The notes: generated by a model not told the origin, from the sequence alone. 6,014 bases of DNA from Novosphingobium sp. (GCA_027490345.1 JAIXYF010000440.1:1-6014), one strand, 5' to 3'; shown: positions 1 to 5,531, counted from the first letter of the stretch. A program made the numbers and translations.

Positions 1-551
1 CAATCGGCGCTCATTTCGTTGCAGGGCATGCCCCACACCTTCTCGGTGTAGGTCTTGAAGAAGATCGAATAGAGCTTCTTGCCGAACTGGTTGCTGGTCC
101 AGTCCTCGAAGCTCTTCACCTCCTTGATCGGAAAGAGCTTGGACATGCCATAGCTGACCATGCAGGTGGTGGAGCGCCAGATGCCGAGATTGCGCAGCGC
201 TTCGAACGCGCGCAGCGGATAGGAATAGAACCGGCCCTCGTAATAGATGCGGCTCATGCGCGGGCGCTGGATGAAATCATCGGGCAGGATCTCGTTCCAC
301 AGATCGACAACCTGCTGCGACTTCGAAAAGAAGCGATGCCCGCCGATATCGAACCGATAGCCCTCGTGCTCCACCGTGCGGCTGATGCCGCCGACATAGC
401 GCGTGTCCTTTTCGATGATCGCGACCTTGAGGCCCTTCTTCGACAGGAGGTAGCCCGCAGTCAGCCCGGCCGGGCCGGCGCCAATGATCGCGACATCGAC
501 GTCGTAGTCGCTGCTGTCCCCGTGAAGCCCCGTGAAACCGTTACCCATCAT
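1..551 (-). CDS. FAD-dependent oxidoreductase, UDP-galactopyranose-mutase/amine-oxidase-like (N-terminal part, runs off left edge)
   Basis: The reading frame starts at an ATG-ATG pair (551 or 548) and stays open to the window edge, giving 183 residues of a protein that in this family is usually several hundred long. Seen: an N-terminal Rossmann dinucleotide-binding fold with GAGPAG at residues 24-29 after a hydrophobic strand (VAIIGAG), an acidic residue (E47) at the end of the second strand that would bind the FAD ribose, a GGISRT segment near 54-59, and a GGHRFFSK motif at 70-77. That last motif is typical of the UDP-galactopyranose-mutase-like and protoporphyrinogen-oxidase-like flavoproteins often found near polysaccharide or glycolipid genes. 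A GGGAGC ribosome site precedes the first ATG. The 148-base gap upstream separates it from the PilZ gene, so it may have its own promoter. The substrate cannot be told from this part; the family call is firm, the reaction is not. Confidence 0.88.
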   Translation of the reverse strand, partial: MMGNGFTGLHGDSSDYDVDVAIIGAGPAGLTAGYLLSKKGLKVAIIEKDTRYVGGISRTVEHEGYRFDIGGHRFFSKSQQVVDLWNEILPDDFIQRPRMSRIYYEGRFYSYPLRAFEALRNLGIWRSTTCMVSYGMSKLFPIKEVKSFEDWTSNQFGKKLYSIFFKTYTEKVWGMPCNEMSAD

Positions 552-602
552 TTGCTCCCGCTGATGCGTTCATGCCTTGTCAACGGAAGTGAACGAAAAT
601 GG

Positions 603-617
603 CTAAGAGACAGTTAA
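603..617 (-). promoter_or_regulatory. Possible degenerate CtrA-type box upstream of the FAD oxidoreductase
   Basis: On the minus strand the sequence is TTAA, seven bases, then TTAG. This is one mismatch from the alphaproteobacterial CtrA consensus TTAA-N7-TTAA. It lies about 50 bases before the start codon at 551, a plausible operator position. Such short matches occur by chance, so this is a weak call. Confidence 0.2.
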
Positions 618-630
618 CGGCGCGGGTGGC

Positions 631-640
631 TTTCGCGAAA
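631..640. promoter_or_regulatory. Perfect 10-bp palindrome TTTCGCGAAA in the intergenic region
   Basis: An exact inverted repeat with no spacer lies in the 552-699 gap, about 80 bases upstream of the FAD oxidoreductase start. It could be the site of a dimeric regulator. There is no T-run and the stem has no loop, so it is not a terminator. I know of no named regulator for this exact site. Confidence 0.2.
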
Positions 641-699
641 TGAGTAAGTAGAAACCAATAATGTCCAGCAGCCTGGCGCCGCGCCTTTCCGAGCTGGTT

Positions 700-1431
700 T
701 CAGCCGGGATGGCCGCCGGCCTGCCCTGCGGCGGGCAAGGTGTGGCTTTCCAGCGCCTGCGCAAACTGGAGCGGCGCAGAAATCCTCGCCAGCTCGTCGA
801 GCTTGAAGGTCTGTTCGAAAATCAGGCCATAGCTGGGCTGGCTGCGCCAGCGGACTTTGGCATAGATGGGCGGGATGACGCCGGTTTCGATCCGCACCAG
901 TTCGTTCATCAGCAGCCACTTGTCGCAATCCACGCGCGCGCCTTGCTGCGACAGGTTGCGGAAGACCACCGGCACGGCCTCTCCCCCTGCATGAAGCACG
1001 CCGCTGACAGCAAGCTGCAGGCGGACCTGCCGCCTGGGGAACGTGCCCCGGCTTTCATCGAGCAAGTGCTCCACGTGGATTTCTTCGTGGAAACGCAGGC
1101 CCGCGTGATCGTCGGCCTGCCACACCAGATCGACCGGATAGCGCTCGCCAGTGCCCATTTCGACCGCCATCGTGCGGGCATGGGGCAGCGCGCCAAACAA
1201 GCGGACCTTGAGCCCAGTGGCCGAAGCATCACGCAGGATACAGAGGAATTCGCGGCCATCGGCAATGATCTTGGCGGTGCGGATCAGGAGGGTATAGCGC
1301 GGCGCGGCGCGAAGATCCGCACCGGCACACGCTTCTGTCCTGTCCTGCCGGCCCTGTTCCGGCAGCTGCTGATCCTGAGCCAAGCCTGATTCCCCTCGTG
1401 CAGCCTGCCGGATGATTCCGGCGCGGTGCAC
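700..1431 (-). CDS. Tandem PilZ-domain protein (predicted c-di-GMP binding)
   Basis: The 243-residue soluble protein has no signal peptide or membrane segment and carries two PilZ-like modules. The first has R41xxxR45 followed by D68-A-S70-A-T-G73. The second has R133xxxR137 followed by N159-L-S161-Q-Q-G164. RxxxR plus [DN]xSxxG is the known cyclic-di-GMP binding signature, so both modules could bind the nucleotide; the second is the more canonical. PilZ proteins act as c-di-GMP effectors in motility, biofilm and polysaccharide control, but no output domain or partner is visible here. The start is uncertain: GTG at 1431 has no clear ribosome site, whereas TTG at 1383 has GAGGGGA seven bases upstream and would give 227 residues with both motifs intact. 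It follows apbE by 75 bases and may be the last gene of that transcript. Confidence 0.85.
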   Translation of the reverse strand: MHRAGIIRQAARGESGLAQDQQLPEQGRQDRTEACAGADLRAAPRYTLLIRTAKIIADGREFLCILRDASATGLKVRLFGALPHARTMAVEMGTGERYPVDLVWQADDHAGLRFHEEIHVEHLLDESRGTFPRRQVRLQLAVSGVLHAGGEAVPVVFRNLSQQGARVDCDKWLLMNELVRIETGVIPPIYAKVRWRSQPSYGLIFEQTFKLDELARISAPLQFAQALESHTLPAAGQAGGHPG

Positions 1432-1506
1432 GGTTCTGCTGTGCGAACCGGGCTCTAACCCATTGATCCTTGCGATGACGTTACCCGCCAGACCCGTCGC
1501 TACGCG

Positions 1507-2394
1507 TTACCACAGCACCCAGCCTTGCGCCTGCTCGGCCTTGAGGAAACGCTCCGCCTCTGGCCCCAGCAGCATCGCCAGGGTGGACAGTGTGCCCGCC
1601 TGCAAACAGGTCCGCGCAGCAACCGTTACAGAGCGGGGCGGGCCTGCCACCGGCCAGCCGGTGCGCGGATCAAGGATGTGGCTATAACGTTTGCCGTCCT
1701 TCAGCAGGAAACGTCGGGCATCGCCGCTAGTGGCAATCGCCCCTTCGCCGATCTGCAGCAGCCCGCCAGCGTTTTTTGCCGGATCGATCGATTCGATCGC
1801 CACCGCCCAGCGCCCAGCGCTCTTGGCCCGCGTCGTGCGCAGATCGCCGCCAAAGTTCACAAGGGCCGGGCAATCGCTTTCGGCCATGATCGCCATGGCC
1901 GCGCGGTCCACCGCATACTCCTTGGCAATCCCGCCAAGATCGAGCTCCATGCCCGGCGGCAGGGTGAGATAGGGGCGCTCCCACCGGACTTTGCCCCAGC
2001 CGATCAGCGGCAGCAGCGCCGCCACTTGCTCTGGCTCCGGCACGCGGTCCGATCCATCGAACGTCCACGCCCGCCGCAACACGCCCGAAGTCACATCGAA
2101 GCGGCCCGCGCTCAACGCATGGACTTGCGCCGCATAATCAATCAGCCCGGCGGTCTCCTCGTCCAGCTCTACCGGTGCGGCGCCACCGCTGCTGGCCGCA
2201 TGGTTGATCGCCCAGACCACGCCAGTGGGCTTGTAGCGGGTATACTTTGCCTCGATCCGCCGCGCCTCCGCCTCACCGATCCGGGCGAGCTGACCGGCCA
2301 GACCGCTGTCCCGCATCTCGATCTGGACCTCACACGGCGTGCCCATCGCGCTGAAGCGATGCTTGTGCACCCCGGGTTTCGCCGCCTTGGCCAT
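1507..2394 (-). CDS. apbE: FAD:protein FMN transferase (ApbE family)
   Basis: ApbE enzymes move FMN from FAD to a Ser/Thr of a target protein, usually an extracytoplasmic redox protein. Seen in 295 residues: HRFSAMGTPCEVQI near 11-25 (the usual domain start), YTRYKPTGVVWAIN near 51-64, DLGGIAKEYAVDR at 152-164, NFGGD at 180-184, SGDARRF at 223-229 and HILDPRTG at 239-246. The length is that of a bare ApbE domain. Two oddities: there is no hydrophobic signal or lipobox before the domain, although most ApbE proteins are periplasmic; and in the C-terminal motif normally reading A-D-A-L-S-T the metal-binding Asp is Gly267, while Thr271 is kept. CAGGAT precedes the ATG with good spacing. It lies 23 bases after the DUF3570 gene, whose product carries candidate FMN-acceptor motifs. 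The family is clear; activity is less certain because of Gly267. Confidence 0.95.
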   Translation of the reverse strand: MAKAAKPGVHKHRFSAMGTPCEVQIEMRDSGLAGQLARIGEAEARRIEAKYTRYKPTGVVWAINHAASSGGAAPVELDEETAGLIDYAAQVHALSAGRFDVTSGVLRRAWTFDGSDRVPEPEQVAALLPLIGWGKVRWERPYLTLPPGMELDLGGIAKEYAVDRAAMAIMAESDCPALVNFGGDLRTTRAKSAGRWAVAIESIDPAKNAGGLLQIGEGAIATSGDARRFLLKDGKRYSHILDPRTGWPVAGPPRSVTVAARTCLQAGTLSTLAMLLGPEAERFLKAEQAQGWVLW

Positions 2395-2417
2395 CAGCTA
2401 TCCTGAAGCCCGCCAGC

Positions 2418-3773
2418 CTAGCGCCACGTATAGCGCAGCCCGGTGATCAGGCTGGTCGAACGCGAGCCGGCGAACAGATCGGTCCGTGCCAGCACGCCCG
2501 GCGCCCTGCGATCCAAGCGCTGACCTTCCTGCAGATAGCGCTCCGCCGCGCCATAAATCTCCAGACGCGAAGTGATATGCGCTCCGGCCTTCAGCGAAAA
2601 GGTCCAGGCCCGAAACCGGGAAAGGCGGCTATCGGCGCTGAGGAAGGCCGGGGTCGGCACATCGATGCCCAGAAACGGCGCAAAGAAGCGCGCCGCGCTC
2701 TGCCGGTAGAACCGCAGGCCCGGCTCGACATAGCCGAAGCGCCCCACCGGCGCATGTTCGGACAGGGCATAGGTCATCGCATGGATGCCCCAGCTATCGC
2801 TGTACCAGCGCACCGAGGCATCGGTGACCGCCGAGCCCAGCGCAAACTTGGTCGCAGCATAGACACTGCTGCGTGTCCGCTGGCGGGGGCGCTTTTCATA
2901 GATCGTGTAAAAGGGATCGCCAGTGGCGCTGTCGATCAGGCTGAACAGCTTGTACGGATCGGTGTGATAGCCGCGGCTATCGCCGTAGTTATAGTTCAGC
3001 TGCACCAGCCAGCGCGGCGTGATCACTTGCGTGATCCCGGCCGCCACGCTGGTGATCCACTTCTTGCGCGCGGTGCCGACGGCCTCGTCCCCCATGAACG
3101 ACAGCCCGCGCGGCACGCCCGTGATCGGCCTGACGCTGTCATGCTCATAGTTGAAGCCGAGCGTGAGCGTGGTGTTGCGGTTCCACAGATCCTTGGCGAG
3201 CGAGGCCCGCCCCGAATAGGATGTGAAATCTCCTTCATAGGAGGCCGCCCCGCCGACGCTGAGCCTGAACCCGCTAGCAAGCGGCACCGTTACGCCCAGA
3301 TCATAGGCCTTGCGCGTATCCTTGAAGCCCCTGTCCACCGGCAGGCGGCCCGGCGCCACGGTATAGCGCCCGGATGCGCCGGTATGCGTATCGGGCGCGC
3401 CGCCGCCGTTCGGCTCGGCCGTGCGCGGGGGAAAGAAGCTTTGCGCAAAGCGTGATCGCACCGCGCCATTGGGCGTGGCCCCGGTCAGCGAATCATAGAC
3501 GAACTTGCCCGAGACGACGAGGCCGCTGGGGGCGTTCCACGTGACAGCGGCGGTGGTTTCGATCGCGCGGACACGCTCATCGTCTTCCTGATAGATCAGG
3601 AGCGCGGTATCGGCGACGACGGAGCCCGGTTCGCTCGCAGTCTGATCATAGGCATTGGCCAGCGGTTCGGCCGCCGCGCCTTGCACCCCTTGCGCAGTTG
3701 CGGGAGCACCAGCAAGCAGCGCATTGGCAAGCACGCCCAGCGTGGCGGCCAGCCCGCCGCCGCTCAATTGCAT
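2418..3773 (-). CDS. DUF3570 family predicted outer-membrane beta-barrel with ApbE-type flavinylation motifs
   Basis: The 451-residue protein has a hydrophobic N-terminus ending in APATA-Q (cleavage near residue 27), then many alternating polar/aromatic strands with short turns and long loops, and ends in a strand LRYTWR, as in outer-membrane barrels. SYEGDFTSYSG (178-188) and LAKDLWNRNTTLTLGFNYEHDSV (192-214) match my memory of DUF3570, a family of unknown function. Two segments fit the ApbE acceptor pattern: DSLTGAT (94-100) and DTHTGAS (128-134). The predicted strand order puts both in one long loop (about 100-153), which would face outward if the N-terminus is periplasmic; this topology is inferred. 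The ATG at 3773 overlaps the DUF4266 stop by 10 bases, with GGGGG upstream. It is the only ATG, GTG or TTG after the in-frame stop at 3837-3839, yet the signal has no Arg/Lys; a CTG at 3779 would add one Arg. The family is well supported, its transport or electron-transfer role unknown. Confidence 0.87.
   Translation of the reverse strand: MQLSGGGLAATLGVLANALLAGAPATAQGVQGAAAEPLANAYDQTASEPGSVVADTALLIYQEDDERVRAIETTAAVTWNAPSGLVVSGKFVYDSLTGATPNGAVRSRFAQSFFPPRTAEPNGGGAPDTHTGASGRYTVAPGRLPVDRGFKDTRKAYDLGVTVPLASGFRLSVGGAASYEGDFTSYSGRASLAKDLWNRNTTLTLGFNYEHDSVRPITGVPRGLSFMGDEAVGTARKKWITSVAAGITQVITPRWLVQLNYNYGDSRGYHTDPYKLFSLIDSATGDPFYTIYEKRPRQRTRSSVYAATKFALGSAVTDASVRWYSDSWGIHAMTYALSEHAPVGRFGYVEPGLRFYRQSAARFFAPFLGIDVPTPAFLSADSRLSRFRAWTFSLKAGAHITSRLEIYGAAERYLQEGQRLDRRAPGVLARTDLFAGSRSTSLITGLRYTWR
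3372..3392 (-). other. Second ApbE-type flavinylation motif in the DUF3570 protein (D-T-H-T-G-A-S)
   Basis: These codons encode residues 128-134 of the DUF3570 protein. They fit D-x-x-[ST]-G-A-[ST], with Ser134 as the possible FMN acceptor. The motif sits 34 residues after the first one, in the same predicted loop. Tandem copies are less usual, so one may be coincidental in this Gly/Ala-rich loop. Confidence 0.4.
3474..3494 (-). other. First ApbE-type flavinylation motif in the DUF3570 protein (D-S-L-T-G-A-T)
   Basis: These codons encode residues 94-100 of the DUF3570 protein and fit the D-x-x-[ST]-G-A-[ST] signature known from NqrB/NqrC/RnfG-type ApbE targets. Thr100 would be the residue carrying phosphoester-linked FMN. 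The apbE gene downstream in the same operon makes a functional match more likely than chance. Confidence 0.6.
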
Positions 3774-3994
3774 CCGCAGCCCCCGCCATCGAAACTGCGC
3801 CCACCCGAGGCCGCTTCCTTGCTGAAATACGTGTGTTCATCAAAACCGAGAATCGCCGGTTCGCGGGCCAGCTGCATCGATTTGCGCGCGAGCACATCGC
3901 GTTCCCATGGCTGCGCACCCATATGCGTACAGGCACCCAGCAGCGGGAGCGTGGCCGCAAGGACCGCAAGGCGCATCAGCCGCCGCACGCCCAT
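3764..3994 (-). CDS. DUF4266 family small lipoprotein with C-terminal Cys-Gly-Cys tail
   Basis: The 76-residue protein starts at 3994, where the ATG shares a base with the thioredoxin stop (TGATG); GGAAGG just upstream is the ribosome site. A longer in-frame reading to 4129 is open but lies inside the thioredoxin gene. Seen: a basic start (MGVRRLMR), a hydrophobic stretch and lipobox L-G-A-C with Cys22 as lipidation site, then QPWERDVLARKSMQL (29-43), an HTYFSKEAASGG segment (54-65) and the tail GGGCGCN (70-76). These match my memory of DUF4266, whose genes occur beside DUF3570 genes. Position +2 after Cys22 is Thr, so there is no Asp retention signal and outer-membrane sorting is likely. The two cysteines in C-G-C could bind metal, form a disulfide or serve as substrate for the adjacent thioredoxin-like protein. 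The biochemical function is unknown. Confidence 0.88.
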   Translation of the reverse strand: MGVRRLMRLAVLAATLPLLGACTHMGAQPWERDVLARKSMQLAREPAILGFDEHTYFSKEAASGGRSFDGGGCGCN

Positions 3995-4467
3995 CAGCCT
4001 TCCCGCACCAGCTGCGCAATCCGGCTTTCGTATTCGCGCGCTTTGCCCGGGAAGAAACCCTGATGACGAAAGCGCATCGCGCCCTTGCGATCGAAGACCA
4101 GCGACGTCGGCATATCGGCCACCTTCCACGCCTGCGCCAGATCGCCTGCGGGATCGTGGATCACCGGCAGGCTGGAGCGGACCTGCTGCAGGAACCGGTC
4201 TGCCGCGGCGCGCTGGCGATCAACATTGACTGTGATCACCGCCAGATCACTCGCCGGATAGCGCGCGGCGAGCTGGTGCATGAACGGAAACGAGAGCTTG
4301 CACGGCCCGCACCACGAAGCCCAGAAATCCAGATAGACGACCTTGCCGCGATACTTCGCCAGATCGAGCGCGGCGGCCGCGCGCGCCGGGCCATGGGCCG
4401 ATAGCAGCGCGGCCCCGGCAAGACCGCCCAGAACGGTGCGGCGCGAAAACGAAACCGGCCCAGTCAT
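3994..4467 (-). CDS. Exported thioredoxin-fold protein (TlpA/thioredoxin-like) with Tat-type signal
   Basis: The chosen ATG at 4467 gives 157 residues; a longer open frame to 4740 reads into the RTX gene and is discarded. The N-terminus has S8-R9-R10-T11-V12-L13 followed by a hydrophobic stretch and A-R-A, a twin-arginine (Tat) type signal with cleavage near residue 30. The mature part is one thioredoxin domain: strand VVYLDFWAS, active site W52-C53-G54-P55-C56-K57, strand LAVITVNVD near 75-83, and a cis-Pro loop D-M-P120-T. It should act as a periplasmic thiol-disulfide exchanger. Its stop overlaps the start of the DUF4266 lipoprotein gene, whose C-G-C tail is an obvious candidate substrate, though this is inference. 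GGGAGG lies 12 bases before the ATG, a rather long spacing. No metal-binding SCO1-type motif is evident. Confidence 0.9.
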   Translation of the reverse strand: MTGPVSFSRRTVLGGLAGAALLSAHGPARAAAALDLAKYRGKVVYLDFWASWCGPCKLSFPFMHQLAARYPASDLAVITVNVDRQRAAADRFLQQVRSSLPVIHDPAGDLAQAWKVADMPTSLVFDRKGAMRFRHQGFFPGKAREYESRIAQLVREG

Positions 4468-4507
4468 GGTGTAGCAGCGCCTCCCGCGCCGGGATCGTGG
4501 TGGTGTC

Positions 4508-5296
4508 TCAAAGCACGAAATCAGTGGACAACAGGGTATGGATGCCCTGGATCTTGATGCAGAAATCCGCCGTTGCATCACCGTTGACGTTGCCAAAGAC
4601 ATACGTGTCGCCGCCCACCACATCATAGCGCAGTTGGCGTCCCATTTCGGTGCGGAAGCGATTGTTGCCGACGAACACGAAGGCCTGATCGCCCGGCTGG
4701 TTGTAGGGGGTGGACGAACTGATAGCATCAACCAGGGCAAGGTCGATCTTGTCGCCCTTGGTGAAATCGGCGATCACATCGGCGCCCGCTGCAGTTTTGC
4801 TGGAAAAATCACCGTCGTCGAACGCGAAACGGTCAAACCCGGTGCCGCCGGTGAGGGTATCCATGCCGATGCCGCCGATCAGCACGTCGTTGCCGCCTCC
4901 GCCCACGAGCACATCGTTGCCGCCAAGGCCTTTGAGCACATTGGCCGCACCATTGCCGGTCAGCGTGTTGGCGCCGGAATTGCCGGTGCCGCTGATCGCT
5001 CCCGTGCCGGTGAGCAGCAGTTTTTCGATATTGGCGGCCAGCGCGAAACTGATGCCGGCCTTGATCAGATCGGAGCCTTCATTGGCCAGCTCAAAAATCT
5101 TGTCGGCTGCCGAATCGACGATGTAGGTGTCGTCGCCGGTGCCGCCATAAAGCTTGTCGGCGCCTGTGCCCCCATCCAGCGTATCGTTGCCACCCAGGCC
5201 CCGCAGGAGATCATTGCCGGCCAGCCCCGTCATCGTGTCGAGGCTCGCGGTGCCGATCAGCGTTTCGGCTTTGATGGTACCCTTGATAACCGCCAT
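4508..5296 (-). CDS. Small RTX protein: calcium-binding repeats plus serralysin-type C-terminal domain
   Basis: The 262-residue protein starts at ATG 5296 with AGGGAG seven bases upstream; the open frame to 5476 is rejected because it runs into the tRNA gene. Residues 24-59 hold a first block of RTX nonapeptides (GLAGNDLLR, GLGGNDTLD, GGTGADKLY, GGTGDDTYI). Residues 61-100 are the linker common in large RTX proteins (VDSAADKIFELANEGSD and on to NIEKLLLTGTG). Residues 103-158 hold a second block (GLGGNDVLV, GGGGNDVLI, GGIGMDTLT, GGTGFDRFA). Residues 164-262 resemble the serralysin (M10) C-terminal domain: DVIADFTKGDKIDL, GDQAFVFVG, then GNVNGDATADFCIKIQG and the end LLSTDFVL. Such proteins are exported by type I secretion and fold on binding calcium. 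There is no N-terminal signal and no protease HExxH motif or other catalytic domain, so it is probably a structural or adhesive secreted protein. No T1SS genes are in the window. The thioredoxin gene follows after 40 bases. Confidence 0.9.
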   Translation of the reverse strand: MAVIKGTIKAETLIGTASLDTMTGLAGNDLLRGLGGNDTLDGGTGADKLYGGTGDDTYIVDSAADKIFELANEGSDLIKAGISFALAANIEKLLLTGTGAISGTGNSGANTLTGNGAANVLKGLGGNDVLVGGGGNDVLIGGIGMDTLTGGTGFDRFAFDDGDFSSKTAAGADVIADFTKGDKIDLALVDAISSSTPYNQPGDQAFVFVGNNRFRTEMGRQLRYDVVGGDTYVFGNVNGDATADFCIKIQGIHTLLSTDFVL

Positions 5297-5446
5297 GGCC
5301 TTGCTCCCTGAAGCGTGATGCTGCCATGCGCCAGCTGCGTTAACCAGATTGGAACAGATATCGTTACCGAGCGGCAACACCATGCTCTTGCGGCTGGGTG
5401 AGCATAGTTCACGCCAGTCTGAAGAGCACCAGCCGGGCGCAAGACA
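5297..5446 (-). other. Intergenic region between tRNA-Leu and the RTX gene
   Basis: These 150 bases should hold the promoter for the RTX gene and perhaps the downstream cassette, and the end of the tRNA transcript. I see no strong -35/-10 pair. A 5-bp stem with one G-U pair and a 5-base loop (5440-5426) follows the tRNA but lacks a clear T-run, so it is at best a weak terminator. Confidence 0.4.
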
Positions 5447-5531
5447 TGGTACGGACGGCGGGACTCGAACCCGCACGAGCTGAGCTCAAGGGATTTTAAG
5501 TCCCCTGCGTCTACCATTCCGCCACGTCCGC
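5447..5531 (-). tRNA. tRNA-Leu, anticodon UAA
   Basis: The 85 bases fold as a class II tRNA. The acceptor stem is GCGGACG with CGTCCGT, whose G1-U72 pair is also found in the E. coli tRNA-Leu(UAA). The D-arm contains GGAATGGTAGACGC. The anticodon stem is GGGGA/TCCCT around the loop CTTAAAA, with anticodon TAA at 5498-5496. A long variable arm GAGC-TCA-GCTC follows, then the T-arm GCGGG-TTCGAGT-CCCGC, discriminator A73 (the leucine identity base) and an encoded CCA (5449-5447). It reads UUA and UUG leucine codons. It appears intact. tRNA 3' ends are common integration sites, but nothing here looks like an inserted element. Confidence 0.97.

Noticed and set aside
578..583. Perfect TTGACA hexamer (minus strand) before the FAD oxidoreductase start
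   Set aside because: At 15-19 bp spacing there is no -10-like hexamer; the expected position holds the GGGAG ribosome site, so transcription would start at or inside the gene.
661..1389. Long plus-strand open frames, including 661-1389, 1525-2406, 2577-3455 and 4538-5311
   Set aside because: They are antisense shadows of the PilZ, apbE, DUF3570 and RTX genes, with no recognisable domains; such frames are common in GC-rich DNA.
1780..1800. Near-palindromic run of GATC/GATCG repeats
   Set aside because: It lies inside apbE and is explained by the codons for residues around A-I-E-S-I-D-P; the symmetry is imperfect and there is no regulatory context.
3995..4129. Upstream extension of the DUF4266 frame to 4129
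   Set aside because: It lies inside the thioredoxin coding region and puts 45 residues before the lipoprotein signal; ATG 3994 is coupled to the preceding stop.
4474..4500. CCCG-GCG-CGGG hairpin between the RTX and thioredoxin genes as a terminator
   Set aside because: The stem is only 4 bp with no T-run and it overlaps the ribosome site of the thioredoxin gene; at most a minor translational structure.
4509..4740. Upstream extension of the thioredoxin-like frame to an ATG at 4740
   Set aside because: It lies within the RTX gene's C-terminal domain in another frame and would bury the Tat signal; ATG 4467 has a signal peptide directly after it.
4820..5240. Nucleotide-level tandem repeats in the RTX gene as a CRISPR-like or satellite array
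   Set aside because: The periodicity is that of the 9-residue RTX motif with diverged codons; there are no conserved direct repeats with unique spacers.
5297..5476. Upstream extension of the RTX frame to 5476
   Set aside because: It would overlap the tRNA-Leu gene and adds no recognisable sequence; ATG 5296 has a good ribosome site.
5476..5487. Inverted repeat of GAGC/GCTC
   Set aside because: It is the variable-arm stem of tRNA-Leu.
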